A DNA stretch of 64,000 nucleotides, from the NCBI GenBank assembly GCA_002794785.1, contig NBBA01000021.1, positions 310,001-374,000 on the forward strand. Direction: 5' to 3'. Within the stretch, counting starts at the first letter, position 1; every line of letters starts with the position of its first letter. The notes beneath the pieces are model-generated. The model did no database searches. It was not told the DNA's origin and saw only the letters and a program-made list of their open reading frames with translations. Shown in pieces: positions 32,561 through 43,139 of this stretch. The stretch is from Coniferiporia sulphurascens. Its lineage: Eukaryota > Basidiomycota > Agaricomycetes > Hymenochaetales > Hymenochaetaceae. The translations under genes and the position numbers were made by a program.

Positions 32561-34924
32561 ATGGCGAACTCTCCCAACCCGTCTTTCAGCAATCAGACCT
32601 TTACCAACACCCCGGAAGAAATGCATCGTTATAACTCTCAATCACCGAACATCCCAGCCTCACACTCACCACCTCGCCCACTTCCGTCTCCACCAAAAGA
32701 GAACTCAGAAAACGACAAAAACATCAATATAACAGGATATCAGCAAATATTACCGTCCTCCCAGACCCCCTCAGTTATTTCTATGCCAACATCTCAAGAC
32801 CCCTCTTTCAATGCTCATTTCCAAGATTTCTCATCAACATATGCCAACTATTCTGATATTACCCTTGCAGCCCCAGTAGCGACCCCAATGGACGTCATTT
32901 TCCCCCTTGACTCGCAATCACTCCTACAGGCTGCCTCCCCCTCCAACACGACTCCCATGGCCACAACTCACGCTCCGGCCCCTGTTATGTCACACCAGTC
33001 TTCGATTCAGTCACATCAGTCTTCTACGTCTTCTGAAACTCACACGCGCACCCAGCAACATCTTCGATTCACACCCACGCCAGACGAATCCAGCATGGAA
33101 GACCAGATTATTATTGCTGAATCTCACAACGCCCTCGAAAACATTCTAGCTCCAAACTCGTTCGAACAATGGACCCTTTCCATCGAGCAGATACTCAATC
33201 TCATCGCAAAAACATGGCCTGCCAAATACAATCAACATCTCACCGATCACTCTATGAACTCTCTAGCCAACGCGATCCAACTTTTCCATCTGCATTTCGT
33301 TCCATCCAACACCAAAATAACAGTTATCCACCCGGCCGACCCGAAAACTCCAATCACGTACAACAAGATCACCATTGACGACGCCGGCCAGTTTGATTTT
33401 CAAGTCAAAAATCCAATTCTCTTTCCTAACTCTATTCACGACAACACTTACGGCTCTGATGATGAAAATTTTTCTACAGACAATAACGCAGATTCTAACA
33501 ATTCCAACATCGCAACCATGATCACTAACCTTCAGAAAACACTAGAAGAACAGTCCCAGAAACATGCGCAAACACTCGAATCACGTATCCTATCCCGTCT
33601 GGTCCAACTTGAAGAAACAGTTGCCGCCCTCGATAAACCCACTCAAACCAACACCAATGACAAACACGTAGCCTTCAATGAAAACACTTACGAACCCGAC
33701 AACGTCAGCCACGGATTCATTCAACCTATCGTCCAATCCGAAAACACCACTCGTATTCGGCCGTCTGGTCCTAGACAGCGAACTCCCTCTCCTGTTCTTA
33801 TTCGTAACCCGATTGTCAATCAACCCGTCAGCACACTAACGTATAGAGATCATCTTGGGCTCAACATGCCAACTACACAACCAAAACTACTACCGTCAGC
33901 CCCAGCCTCCATTTCCACACTCACTCGATACGTTGCCCGTTTCCAGGGTCAAAACATCCCATTATCCATACGACCAAACTCAAAAACACTTATCGATCGC
34001 ATTCAACTGAAACTAGATCGCATCCCAACGGCTCGACACATCCGCATCATCGGAGCAGACTGGAATATGTCCGGAAATTGTATTTTCTCCTTTCCAAGCA
34101 ACATCTCCATTAACTCCATTAACACTATCGTCCCTATCCTAAAAGAGGCATTCGAATTACGCCCAAACCACCCACTCACAATCACTCGCGACACTAAATG
34201 GTCAAAAGTCATAATCAGCAATATCATCACGTCCAACGGCCCCAACTTACCCATTTTCACTGAACTTGAAATCCTTAGGTCCTTACTTCTCAATGATTTA
34301 TTCCGGTCGCTCAAGATCACCCAACCACCTCGATGGGCTCGCAACCCAGAATATATCACCAAACCACGATCATCTATTTCTTTCGCATTCGAAGACCCAA
34401 ACGGGGACTTATTACGTAAAGTGACGACGTCCGTATTTTTCATTTTCGGTCAATCCACAGTTCCGGTCGAATGGAAATCAAAACCACGATTCTCGCAATG
34501 CACCAAGTGTTGGAAATTCGGCCACCTGACCATTCAGTGTAATCAACCCTTAGGCTGCCGCTACTGTGCATCCAAACGTCATCTTACATCGCAACATCGA
34601 GAAATGTGTTCAGGCTGTTCAAGCGCCCGCTATCAGGAAAACCAACCCTGCGACCACTTTTATTGCGTCAACTGCTCCGGAGCTCACCCAGCTGACTCCA
34701 TTGATTGTCCCCAAAGGGCTCAATATTTCAACCGTTTCCCAGCGCCAGTCAGAATGACTTTGTCGTCTCCGCCATCGCCAACGCCGTCTAACATTTCTAA
34801 TCCAAATTTAATTAACGTTCATCCATCCAGGCGCAACCTTTTCACTAACACATCAACCACTCGACCATCATCTCCTTCTATGCACGTTGACCCGCACAAC
34901 TCAGTTCACGACGATACTCTATGA
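32561..34924 (+). CDS. LINE ORF1, nucleic-acid-binding protein with zinc knuckles
   Basis: 787 residues. The first ~170 residues are Pro/Ser/Gln-rich and disordered. A coiled-coil-prone stretch (ITNLQKTLEEQSQKHAQTLE) is near 315-350. The C-terminal part contains CTKCWKFGHLTIQC (C-x2-C-x4-H-x4-C, about residue 647), CRYCASKRHLTSQH, and CVNCSGAHPADSIDC (C-x2-C-x3-H-x6-C). This triple-knuckle pattern is typical of ORF1 proteins of Tad/I-type LINEs, which coat the element RNA. Start is the first ATG of the open frame. Its stop overlaps the ORF2 start. Confidence 0.93.
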   Translation: MANSPNPSFSNQTFTNTPEEMHRYNSQSPNIPASHSPPRPLPSPPKENSENDKNINITGYQQILPSSQTPSVISMPTSQDPSFNAHFQDFSSTYANYSDITLAAPVATPMDVIFPLDSQSLLQAASPSNTTPMATTHAPAPVMSHQSSIQSHQSSTSSETHTRTQQHLRFTPTPDESSMEDQIIIAESHNALENILAPNSFEQWTLSIEQILNLIAKTWPAKYNQHLTDHSMNSLANAIQLFHLHFVPSNTKITVIHPADPKTPITYNKITIDDAGQFDFQVKNPILFPNSIHDNTYGSDDENFSTDNNADSNNSNIATMITNLQKTLEEQSQKHAQTLESRILSRLVQLEETVAALDKPTQTNTNDKHVAFNENTYEPDNVSHGFIQPIVQSENTTRIRPSGPRQRTPSPVLIRNPIVNQPVSTLTYRDHLGLNMPTTQPKLLPSAPASISTLTRYVARFQGQNIPLSIRPNSKTLIDRIQLKLDRIPTARHIRIIGADWNMSGNCIFSFPSNISINSINTIVPILKEAFELRPNHPLTITRDTKWSKVIISNIITSNGPNLPIFTELEILRSLLLNDLFRSLKITQPPRWARNPEYITKPRSSISFAFEDPNGDLLRKVTTSVFFIFGQSTVPVEWKSKPRFSQCTKCWKFGHLTIQCNQPLGCRYCASKRHLTSQHREMCSGCSSARYQENQPCDHFYCVNCSGAHPADSIDCPQRAQYFNRFPAPVRMTLSSPPSPTPSNISNPNLINVHPSRRNLFTNTSTTRPSSPSMHVDPHNSVHDDTL

Positions 34925-37900
34925 ATCATTCGGCCCTACGTATACTTCAGCTCAACGTAGCAAAAAGCGGCCCACGAACAACCCGACTTCTTAATAACCC
35001 AAATTTACATATCCTCGTCCTTCAAGAACCGTGCATCATCTTCTCTGGATCTAGTCGATCCGATACTAACCCCGAGGGAAACCCCTTTTTCTTACCTATT
35101 AAACACCCGTCATGGGATTATTTCATTCCATCATACGATACTAATTCCTCTGTCAAACCTCACGTGATCACTTACGTTAGGAAATCTTTTCCACATTTAT
35201 CAGCCATTTCACGTCAAGACATCATTAACCATAAAGATTTTATGACTATCGACGTTACATACCTCAACAAAAAGTTTCGCATTATCAACTGTTACAATTA
35301 CGGCTCCGGAATTATGGGAGAGAACATCCGAATCCTTACCGACATCGATCTCGAATACGACATTCCGACATGTATCATGGGCGACTTCAACCTCCATCAC
35401 CCGCAATGGGAACTTCCCAATAGACAACCACGAAGGACATCTGCAGAAGCCGAAACCCTACTAACCTGGACCCAAGATCAATCCCTGTTTATCCTTAACG
35501 ACACCGATTTTCCGACACGAAAAGGACAACATCGCCAAAACGATTCTATTATTGACCTAACCCTTCTGAATTTTACAGCAATTCTTTCAGACTTCTTTTA
35601 TGATTGGACATGTACCGACATTGCAGCATACTCATCCGATCATATTCCAATCACCATCGCATACCTCCCAATCAACAACGACTTTCAACCCGAAGACGCA
35701 CCTATCACGTATAAGTATGACCCAGAACGTAAAAAAGAATGGATTGAAAAATTCAGCTTTCATCTTGACGATCAACCGCTTCCCAGTTTTTCTACTGACG
35801 AATCCGTATACGACTACGCTAACAAACTAACGGAAAAAATTTTATTAACGACGTCTGAAATCATGCCTAAAACTTCATCCTCTAACTTTTCTTATTCATA
35901 TTGGTGGAACGACGAATGTGCCCAAATCATGCACGCCTTCCGGGATTGTTCTCAAAATTTCGAAAAAGAACATTTACACAAAGAAGCTCGAACCATTTTC
36001 AAAAAAGCCAAACAATCCTGGGCCACCTCAGTTCTCGAAGGAGCGTCTTCTTACGACATCTACCGCTACGCTAAATGGTCATCTGGAAAACGAAAAACGA
36101 GAATGCCGCCGATATCCTTTCAAAATGAAGTCGCTCATACACCTGATAAACAAGCTAACGTCTTCCATCAATCGTTCTTCTCCGACAATCCACAACCAGA
36201 TGTCACCGAACTTCCTTACGATCCGCCAAAGAAACCCACACGGTCTTCACCACGTATCACGCAAAACGAAATCGACACATGCCTCAACTTAACCCACAAC
36301 AATTCGGCGCCGGGTATATCCACTATTTCATACGTATACATCAAATGGTTTAATTCCGCTCACCCAAATATTCTTTTCGACTTATTCAACGAATGTTTCT
36401 CTCGTCACATTCACCCGTGGAAAAATGCTAACATAGTTCTCATTCCTAAACCGAACAAAACTGATTCTAGTAACCCGCGGTCGTATCGACCTATAGCCCT
36501 ACTTGAATGCATTGGGAAAATCATGGAAAAAATAATCGCTAAACGACTTACATGGGACGTCGGTCGATTCAACCTCGTTCCTACGACTCAATTCGGAGGA
36601 CGCTCTAATTCATGCACAATTGACGCAGGACTTTCCCTCGTACACGACATACAAACCGCTCATAAAAAGAAATTATGCGTTTCAGCTCTCGCCATCGACA
36701 TTAAAGGCTACTTCGATAACGTCAATCATTCCCGACTATTACATTCCCTTCATTTATTAGGATTCGACCAAAAAATTGTTTTATGGACGCAAGCATTTCT
36801 TTCTGACCGTCTTATATCTTTTAAAATTGACAATTTTACTTCTGAACAAAAATCTATCCATAACGTCGGCATCCCACAAGGATCGCCTATCTCTCCGATT
36901 CTCTCAACAATCTATACTGGTTTTATTCTCAATTCATTCAATTCATCTCCGGATACTTGTCTCAAAGCGTATGTCGATGACCAGCTTATTCTAGTTTATT
37001 CAGACTCTTTTCAAACCAATATTCGTCTCCTCACAAACGCATATCAAATAATTTCTAACAAACTTAACGACATCCAACTTTCTATTGACCATCTAAAATC
37101 GGACCTTATTCATTTTATACGACGCGGTTTCTCTCCCACTTCCTTCCCTTCTATCATTCTTAACAATCTTAACTCCCCTCCAATCACCATTACTCCTTCC
37201 CCAGTTATTCGTTGGCTGGGGTTCTATCTCGATCAAAGACTCAATTTCAACGACCATGTTAATCGCATGTGCATGAGGGCACGCTCAACCACCATGGCTC
37301 TACGCATTCTCGGAAACACCATTCGCGGACTATCTTTCGCCAACTTCCGAACACTACACCTCGCGAACATCTTACCCGTCCTCACCTACGGTTTCCAACT
37401 TTGGTACACCGGTATACGACAAAAACCCAAACTAAACAAAATGACCATTGCCCAAAACCAAAGCCTACGCCTTCTCACCGGTACTTTTCGAACTACTCCG
37501 TCTCACGCTCTACACCGCCTTTCACACATTTTACCGATCCCGATTCTCCTACAAAAACATAACCAATCCACCGCCTTACGTCTAAATCGACTACCGTTAA
37601 ACTCTCAACTTCTCAACCGACTTCCTTCTTCATGGCCACGCTTACCGACCTCGAAACCACCCATCACCTCACGTCATTTATCTACATCAGCCAAACCAAA
37701 AACTCAACTACATCGTCTCGCTTTCATCGCCGACCCACGCTCCGAACACATCAATCCATATCTCGCTCACCCGTCTCAACATCTCCCATCTAATCCATCA
37801 CAATATCATTACAAAGCATTATCATACCACCTTGAATCCGGAATTTCTTCACTCGATCGTAAAAACACCCAAAAAAATCAAATTATTCTCTTACACAACT

Positions 37901-38868
37901 CTCTTTCCAAAAATATTCACAATTTAATTATTTACACAGACGGTTCAAAAAATTACAAAAACAACAAATCCGTCACCGTTTCTTCGTTCGTCATCTATCA
38001 TAAAGGCCTTGTTGTAGACCTCGGTCACTTCTATTGTTCACCATCTGGTTCATCTTTCGACGCAGAAATGTATGCTCTTGCCAAATGTACTGAACGCATC
38101 ACTTCCTTTCGTAAACGACACATTTTCTCATCCATTCACATCTCTAATATTCATTTCTTTTCGGATTCATCGTCATGCATTCCTGCCATCATTGATCTTT
38201 CCCCTCACGCCGCCCAATGTTCCTCTAAAATGTTCCGAAACTTTTCTGACACATTTACTTCTAATACCCGTCATCATATTCACCTCCACTGGTCTCCAGG
38301 TCACCTTGGCATCCCCGGGAACGTCATCGCCGACAATCTCACCCACTTGTCACCCATTGGCCGTCCGTTTCTCAAAAAAACATACGCTGGAGAAAAAGAA
38401 GATATAAACCTTCGCGCGATTACATCATGGTCTCACCTCATCCAAAACACAAAAAACATATCCGAGTCGATGTCATTCAATACGATTACCAATCTACCAT
38501 CATCGAAACTCACACAGTTTTGGAAAAAATTCTACTACCCTCGAGACATTTCTTCGCGAATCTTCCACGCAATAACCGGACACGGCCATTTCGGCGATTA
38601 CTACAGGCGCTTCGTACCTAACGAATCTACTTCGTGCCCATGCGGAGAAAATATCCAAACAAGAGACCATATCATTCGACGATGTCCTCTCCTAAATTCC
38701 GCACGCATACAAGCCTTCGGGAATGCCATACCGCCACAAGATCATATTCTATTTACTAAAGAAACAAATCTTCAGAAGTTCGCATCCTTCCTTAATTCTT
38801 CGAATGCATTTACCAAATCCTTTACCGTTCACGAACCAATTCCACAATCCAGATTCTTTCCACCATAA
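34921..38868 (+). CDS. LINE ORF2: APE endonuclease, reverse transcriptase, RNase H
   Basis: 1315 residues. N-terminal APE endonuclease: LQLNVAKSGPRTTRLL, LVLQEPCIIF, IMGDFNLHHPQWE, DSIIDLTLLN, SSDHIPITIAY. RT follows: NIVLIPKPNKTDSSNPRSYR, PIALLECIGKIMEKII, ALAIDIKGYFDNVNH, GIPQGSPISPILS and the catalytic AYVDDQLILV near residue 685. The RNase H domain near 1000-1140 keeps its acidic residues in IYTDGSK, DAEMYALAK, FFSDSSS and HWSPGHLGIPGNVIADNL. A Cys-His motif CPCGENIQTRDHIIRRCP lies near the C terminus. The ATG lies inside the ORF1 stop (ATGA), suggesting termination-reinitiation as the translation mode. All key residues are present. Confidence 0.95.
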   Translation: MNHSALRILQLNVAKSGPRTTRLLNNPNLHILVLQEPCIIFSGSSRSDTNPEGNPFFLPIKHPSWDYFIPSYDTNSSVKPHVITYVRKSFPHLSAISRQDIINHKDFMTIDVTYLNKKFRIINCYNYGSGIMGENIRILTDIDLEYDIPTCIMGDFNLHHPQWELPNRQPRRTSAEAETLLTWTQDQSLFILNDTDFPTRKGQHRQNDSIIDLTLLNFTAILSDFFYDWTCTDIAAYSSDHIPITIAYLPINNDFQPEDAPITYKYDPERKKEWIEKFSFHLDDQPLPSFSTDESVYDYANKLTEKILLTTSEIMPKTSSSNFSYSYWWNDECAQIMHAFRDCSQNFEKEHLHKEARTIFKKAKQSWATSVLEGASSYDIYRYAKWSSGKRKTRMPPISFQNEVAHTPDKQANVFHQSFFSDNPQPDVTELPYDPPKKPTRSSPRITQNEIDTCLNLTHNNSAPGISTISYVYIKWFNSAHPNILFDLFNECFSRHIHPWKNANIVLIPKPNKTDSSNPRSYRPIALLECIGKIMEKIIAKRLTWDVGRFNLVPTTQFGGRSNSCTIDAGLSLVHDIQTAHKKKLCVSALAIDIKGYFDNVNHSRLLHSLHLLGFDQKIVLWTQAFLSDRLISFKIDNFTSEQKSIHNVGIPQGSPISPILSTIYTGFILNSFNSSPDTCLKAYVDDQLILVYSDSFQTNIRLLTNAYQIISNKLNDIQLSIDHLKSDLIHFIRRGFSPTSFPSIILNNLNSPPITITPSPVIRWLGFYLDQRLNFNDHVNRMCMRARSTTMALRILGNTIRGLSFANFRTLHLANILPVLTYGFQLWYTGIRQKPKLNKMTIAQNQSLRLLTGTFRTTPSHALHRLSHILPIPILLQKHNQSTALRLNRLPLNSQLLNRLPSSWPRLPTSKPPITSRHLSTSAKPKTQLHRLAFIADPRSEHINPYLAHPSQHLPSNPSQYHYKALSYHLESGISSLDRKNTQKNQIILLHNSLSKNIHNLIIYTDGSKNYKNNKSVTVSSFVIYHKGLVVDLGHFYCSPSGSSFDAEMYALAKCTERITSFRKRHIFSSIHISNIHFFSDSSSCIPAIIDLSPHAAQCSSKMFRNFSDTFTSNTRHHIHLHWSPGHLGIPGNVIADNLTHLSPIGRPFLKKTYAGEKEDINLRAITSWSHLIQNTKNISESMSFNTITNLPSSKLTQFWKKFYYPRDISSRIFHAITGHGHFGDYYRRFVPNESTSCPCGENIQTRDHIIRRCPLLNSARIQAFGNAIPPQDHILFTKETNLQKFASFLNSSNAFTKSFTVHEPIPQSRFFPP

Positions 38869-39024
38869 ATTAATACTTCGCCTTTACTCCAACCACAAAA
38901 TTCCTAACTTTTCCATCGCCTTAAAACCAGACACTTTATACCTTGTTAAACTCCTCTGACACTCCACTTCACATGGTCTCACATCCGCGTCTTTTACTTT
39001 GTAATGTAGCGGTATACAAATGCA

Positions 39025-39063
<39 letters not shown>

Positions 39064-39183
39064 AGGTATTCAGGTGCCACTCGTGATCCCGTGACCTATC
39101 ACGCTCAGATATGCAGACTTGATTCTCTCTCACTGAACCACCACCACCACTTGAAAACTTGAATATCAATAGCATTCAACCAC

Positions 39184-39942
39184 ATGAATCGCCTAGGAGG
39201 TGTCGGTCTCGCTGCGTTCGAAAGACATCGCAACTCAAACCGCTCATTTGCCAACTTATCCAATACCATCTCCCGCTCGCAAGTCGACAACCTTCGTGCC
39301 CAGCTTACGCAGTTCCGTTCTGCCCTCGTCCACTTTGCATCGACACATCGCGAGAAGATCAAGCGTGACCCTGCTTTTCGCCATGCGTTTAGCCAGATGT
39401 GTGCGAGCATAGGCGTCGACCCACTTGCGGATGGCGGCGCGCGCCGGGGCTCTGGCGGGTGGTGGTCCGAGATTCTCGGACTCGCGGACTGGAATCTCGA
39501 GCTCGGCGTCCAGATAGTCGATATTTGCGTGAGCACACGTGAGCGCAATGGTGGACTAATCGAGATGGCTGAGCTCGTCCGCCTGCTAGGGAAGCTGCGA
39601 GGCTCTGCGAAGGTTACCGAAGAAGACGTTGTGCGGAGCATCAAGACGCTCAAACCGTTGGGCGCAGGCTATGAGGTACTGGACATTGGAGGGCGTAGGA
39701 TGGTCAGCAGTGTTACGAAGGAGCTGGACGCAGACCAGAGCGCGGTGTTTGCCGCCGCCCGTGATTCCGGTGGGCGAGTAACGGCGGCATCACTGGTCGA
39801 GAAAACTGGCTGGACTCTGGATAGGGCAACGGTGGCGCTGGAGAACATGCTCATTAGAGATGGGCTCTGTTGGCTCGACGAGCAAGATGAACAGAGCGGT
39901 CGGTCCTATTGGATCGTTTCCGTCATGCAATGGGACGAATGA
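39184..39942 (+). CDS. SNF8: Vacuolar sorting protein Snf8 (Vps22/EAP30), ESCRT-II
   Basis: Subunit of the ESCRT-II complex that acts on endosomes in multivesicular body sorting. Single exon, 252 residues, the usual length. N terminus MNRLGGVGLAAFERHR matches the family's basic start, followed by the helical hairpin (SRSQVDNLRAQLTQFRSALV) and two winged-helix domains. The conserved core FSQMCASIGVDPLA is followed by WWSEILGLADWNLELGVQIV. The C-terminal winged helix holds the DRATVALENMLIRDGLCWLD segment. The LINE poly(A) end lies about 120 bp upstream, so the native promoter is displaced or replaced. Confidence 0.95.
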   Translation: MNRLGGVGLAAFERHRNSNRSFANLSNTISRSQVDNLRAQLTQFRSALVHFASTHREKIKRDPAFRHAFSQMCASIGVDPLADGGARRGSGGWWSEILGLADWNLELGVQIVDICVSTRERNGGLIEMAELVRLLGKLRGSAKVTEEDVVRSIKTLKPLGAGYEVLDIGGRRMVSSVTKELDADQSAVFAAARDSGGRVTAASLVEKTGWTLDRATVALENMLIRDGLCWLDEQDEQSGRSYWIVSVMQWDE

Positions 39943-41031
39943 TATGGTACGCTTGTCACTCATCATAATCTCAACGTTTCGTATAAAATTCATGTGATAG
40001 GTGGACCAGCCAGCCGGCTCGCGGTCACCCATGCCTGGTCCGGGCTGGATACAATGAAACTAGCGCCATCTTTTGAATATCTGGCCGGAGTTTACCCACA
40101 AAACCCGCACCCTGTTCTCTACAGCTTCGAACTGCTTTGCTCGGCACCCATTCCTGCAACGTGCTCCCAGGGTTGAACCTGATCTTCTTCTCTACGACCT
40201 AATTTTGACGAGACACCACGGCCTAATGCGATGCCCGACTTGCAGTCTGGTTTTCCCCTGCTCTGCAAAGGCTGGCATCAAGCCTCGACCCCCTCAGCCC
40301 TTCCATACAGCGAGGCTCAGCGTGACAGGATATACATTTCTTTTTCGCCCTGACATAACACAATCTATTGATCACGACTCGCCTGTGGGCCGGGCTCCGC
40401 GGTCTGGAAATTCGGACCGTATTTGCCTTCCTCGCATATAGAACAATACGTTCCCTATTCCCGGGGTTAAACATATTAGCTACTAGCAAGCGTGGCACGA
40501 TCCTTTTGTTCAATCCCAGCATGCCACCCGTGTTCCGATTTCGAAATATCTCAAGCTCTGGACAAGAGCTATCACTTACTTTAACTTCCGACGTACGCAC
40601 CTCTGTCATTGAATATGGAAGACTGCACTTGTATGAGACGATTCTGCGGTGTTTTATCGCACAACCCAGAGGAGGGAATCGCCAGGCTTCTGTACTGGAG
40701 GCTTTTATAGTGAACAGCCATAGCAATGCACATCATTTTGACCCATTTTGTGCAGTGACTAACTTAATGTTTTGTCTACTTTGCGGCGTCTCTAAAGTAT
40801 TCTACAAGTTTTTATAGAACTTTTTGGACTGTACTGTCTTGAACCTGTTTATTCTACAGCCCTAAACCGTGATCCAATGATACTCAAAGGTGCACGCGGA
40901 GAACTCCGTCTCATAATTATGAGAGCTACTGTATGTTGGGATCAACTTCCATCCAAAGTCCATGAGTATATATGCTATATGAGATATGTTATACAAGCAA
41001 TTCCGACTACGAAAGCACGTGGGGGCAACTA
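39943..41031. other. Intergenic, no gene recognised
   Basis: 3' flanks of SNF8 and of the aspartic protease gene. Open frames of up to 167 codons on both strands carry no motif and no plausible splicing; judged chance. Confidence 0.45.
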
Positions 41032-43139
41032 CTACACACGATTTTCGCTGTAGTAAGATGAAGGATGATGGCTCTGATATGCAGGTGAGTGGCTCCTCGC
41101 CGAGGGCGGGGCAGGTTCTTCCAGCTGGCGGTACGCGCCCGCATTGTTGAGCGGATTCATCTGCAGTGCGTTCATACTGACACTCAGACGTTTCCCCATG
41201 CCCTTCATCCCGCCTGCGCTTCCATTTCCATTCTTAGCCAACGCCTTCGCTTTCTTGCGCTCTGCACACCGCCTGCGGCAGCAGCAACGCCAAACGATAA
41301 GGCCGACGATGATGCAGAAAAGAATGAACGAGCCGACGAAGATATACGGCCAACGACTGAGGATCTTCTCCTCGAGGTGCTCCTTCTTCTCCTTCTCTGA
41401 CTCCGGGGACGACTGTCCCTCCGATGCGGGCAGCAGGTAGTACTGTGAGTCTCCCGTCGTATCAACGCCGCCGAGGCGCACTTTCACAAAGTCCTGATGC
41501 GCAGCAGTAATGTTCGTGACAGAGAGCAACTGAATAAACGCGTTAGCATTGTCGTTAGCCGAGCCGTCAACAAATTTGCCGAGATCGATCAACGTGTAAA
41601 AGTTGCGAACTGTACACAAGTGAGTTTGGGGATGTAATAAAGATAAATTGAAAACAGACGGAAAGCCATGCCCAAGATCAAATCGAACTCTCCCAAGAGA
41701 CTGAAGGCGGTCGTGATAGGCTGGAACGTGCCGACACAGACAGTTTTCCCATTCGAATCGGTGAGACCAAAGTCGCTTGATGAAGTATCAAGTGGGTGAA
41801 TGGGGAGATTAATTCCACCAAAGTTGAAAGAAATGTTGAGCATCTGCTCGCACGGGATAGTCCACACCTCGTTGGCAGTATTCCATTCTGCGCCCTGCAC
41901 GCGACCGTAAATTGCGTCGGATACCGATCGAGGCACTTGAGGCAACGTGAAACCAGAGTCAATCACCGTGACGAGCTGGCCCTTGGGTGCCTTGTGAACA
42001 ATCGATTCGTATACGATCGGCTGGCCGTCAGGCCCAATAATCCCATTCACGTCCGTGTACATTTGCCAATGCTGATCGCGGTCGGTTAATCCGGGCACGG
42101 TCACAATGTCGAGCTTTGGTTGGTTTGTGATATTCTCATAGCCTGGGACAAGTTCAGAAACGGTGAACTGACCCATTACCGTACTCCCCGGATCGTTGGC
42201 TCGACTAAGCATAAACGAAATATAATTCTGCGACGTTCCATTTAATTGGAAGATTCGGTCGAGCACAGCATCACCTCCAGTACCATCAAGGTCGAGCTTG
42301 CTGCGTATAGACGATCCGGTGTTGGGTCCGAGTCCAATGAGCCCGCTGTACCCTTGCGTGGTAATATTCGTAGAAAAGGAAGACGTGTTTGTTACGAGCA
42401 CTGGGGAACGATAGTAAGAAGATGGATCATCGGTATGAATCGACAATCAAACAATTCATGGACGAGGCGCGTGTACAGCTAAAGCTGGATGTAGGAGTAC
42501 AGGCCAGACCGAGCTTCCCGTCTTAGGACGTGGAGTCCTTAAAATGAGGAATTTGAGGTAGTCGTACCACTACAGACAGACCCAAACTGTTTTGCTAGCT
42601 CTCTGCTAATAGCACCGTCTGATTCCCCGCAGAAAAAAAGTGATACTCACAGAACGCTTGATTCGATACAGTATGATTGGAAATGCTGAGATCGGCATAA
42701 AAAATGTCGCCTGTCGAACGATGAATGAGTCTTCACGAAGTAATGTAGGCTTCAGCCCCAGTCGGCACACTCACCGGAAGCTTCCCCAACAGCATAGTCG
42801 AGAGTCACCGATTTTCCTGAGTCCTGGGCGTTATTGACACTGCCGGTCACCCACAAGTCCGAGCTTCGTATTACAACATCAGAACCAACTCGCACAGAGC
42901 ATAGATGAGCCGCGGCTATACCTGCCCGTGTCCAGCATGACAGGAAGTGTCCTCCCCCCGAGCGTTATGTTGCTCACATAGACTGAATTGGCGATATTCT
43001 TGATGGGTGCAGGATCACGGCGCTCAAGGTGAGGGGAGGAATCATCGAGTTCGGAATAAGAGGATACAGTGTGAACTTCGAAGGGGAGGTTAAAAGCGTG
43101 CGCTACATGGACGAGGCAGAGTATGTCAAGCAGACGCAT
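41032..43139 (-). CDS. Membrane-anchored pepsin-like (A1) aspartic protease, 5 exons
   Basis: Proposed exons 43139-42922, 42863-42775, 42710-42651, 42400-41660 and 41609-41032 join in frame to 561 residues. Signal peptide MRLLDILCLVHVAHAF, then a short propeptide (HLERRDPAPIKNI). First catalytic motif VMLDTGSSDLWV spans exons 1-2; the second is VTVIDSGFTLPQVP. The A1-family end GMAFLRNFYTLIDLGKF is formed at the last splice. After the catalytic domain comes a single membrane span (WPYIFVGSFILFCIIVGLIV), a palmitoylation-like WRCCCRRRC cluster and a Ser/Pro/Tyr-rich cytosolic tail of about 75 residues. Several N-glycosylation sequons (NTSS, NITT, NGTS, NISF) fit a secretory or vacuolar or plasma-membrane location. 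The third intron is unusually long (about 250 bp). Confidence 0.88.

Larger units (their letters stand above)
32365..39061 (+). mobile_element. Full-length non-LTR retrotransposon (LINE with APE, RT and RNase H)
   Basis: 6.7 kb element flanked by a perfect 14-bp target duplication gaaggtattcaggt at 32351-32364 and 39062-39075. It has a 5' UTR of about 200 bp, two long open frames (ORF1 32561-34924, ORF2 34921-38868), a 3' UTR of about 160 bp and a run of about 32 A (39029-39060). Endonuclease of APE type plus a C-terminal RNase H points to the I/Tad-like group. Both frames are open from end to end, and the catalytic motifs are present, so this copy may be active. The coding strand is poor in G and rich in C, A and T. 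Confidence 0.95.

Noticed and set aside
33590..33823. Antisense and alternative-frame ORFs inside the LINE
   Set aside because: Shadows of the long ORF1 and ORF2 frames.
40223..40726. 167-codon frame between SNF8 and the protease gene
   Set aside because: No domain, no homologue elsewhere in the window and a frame overlapping it on the other strand; likely chance.
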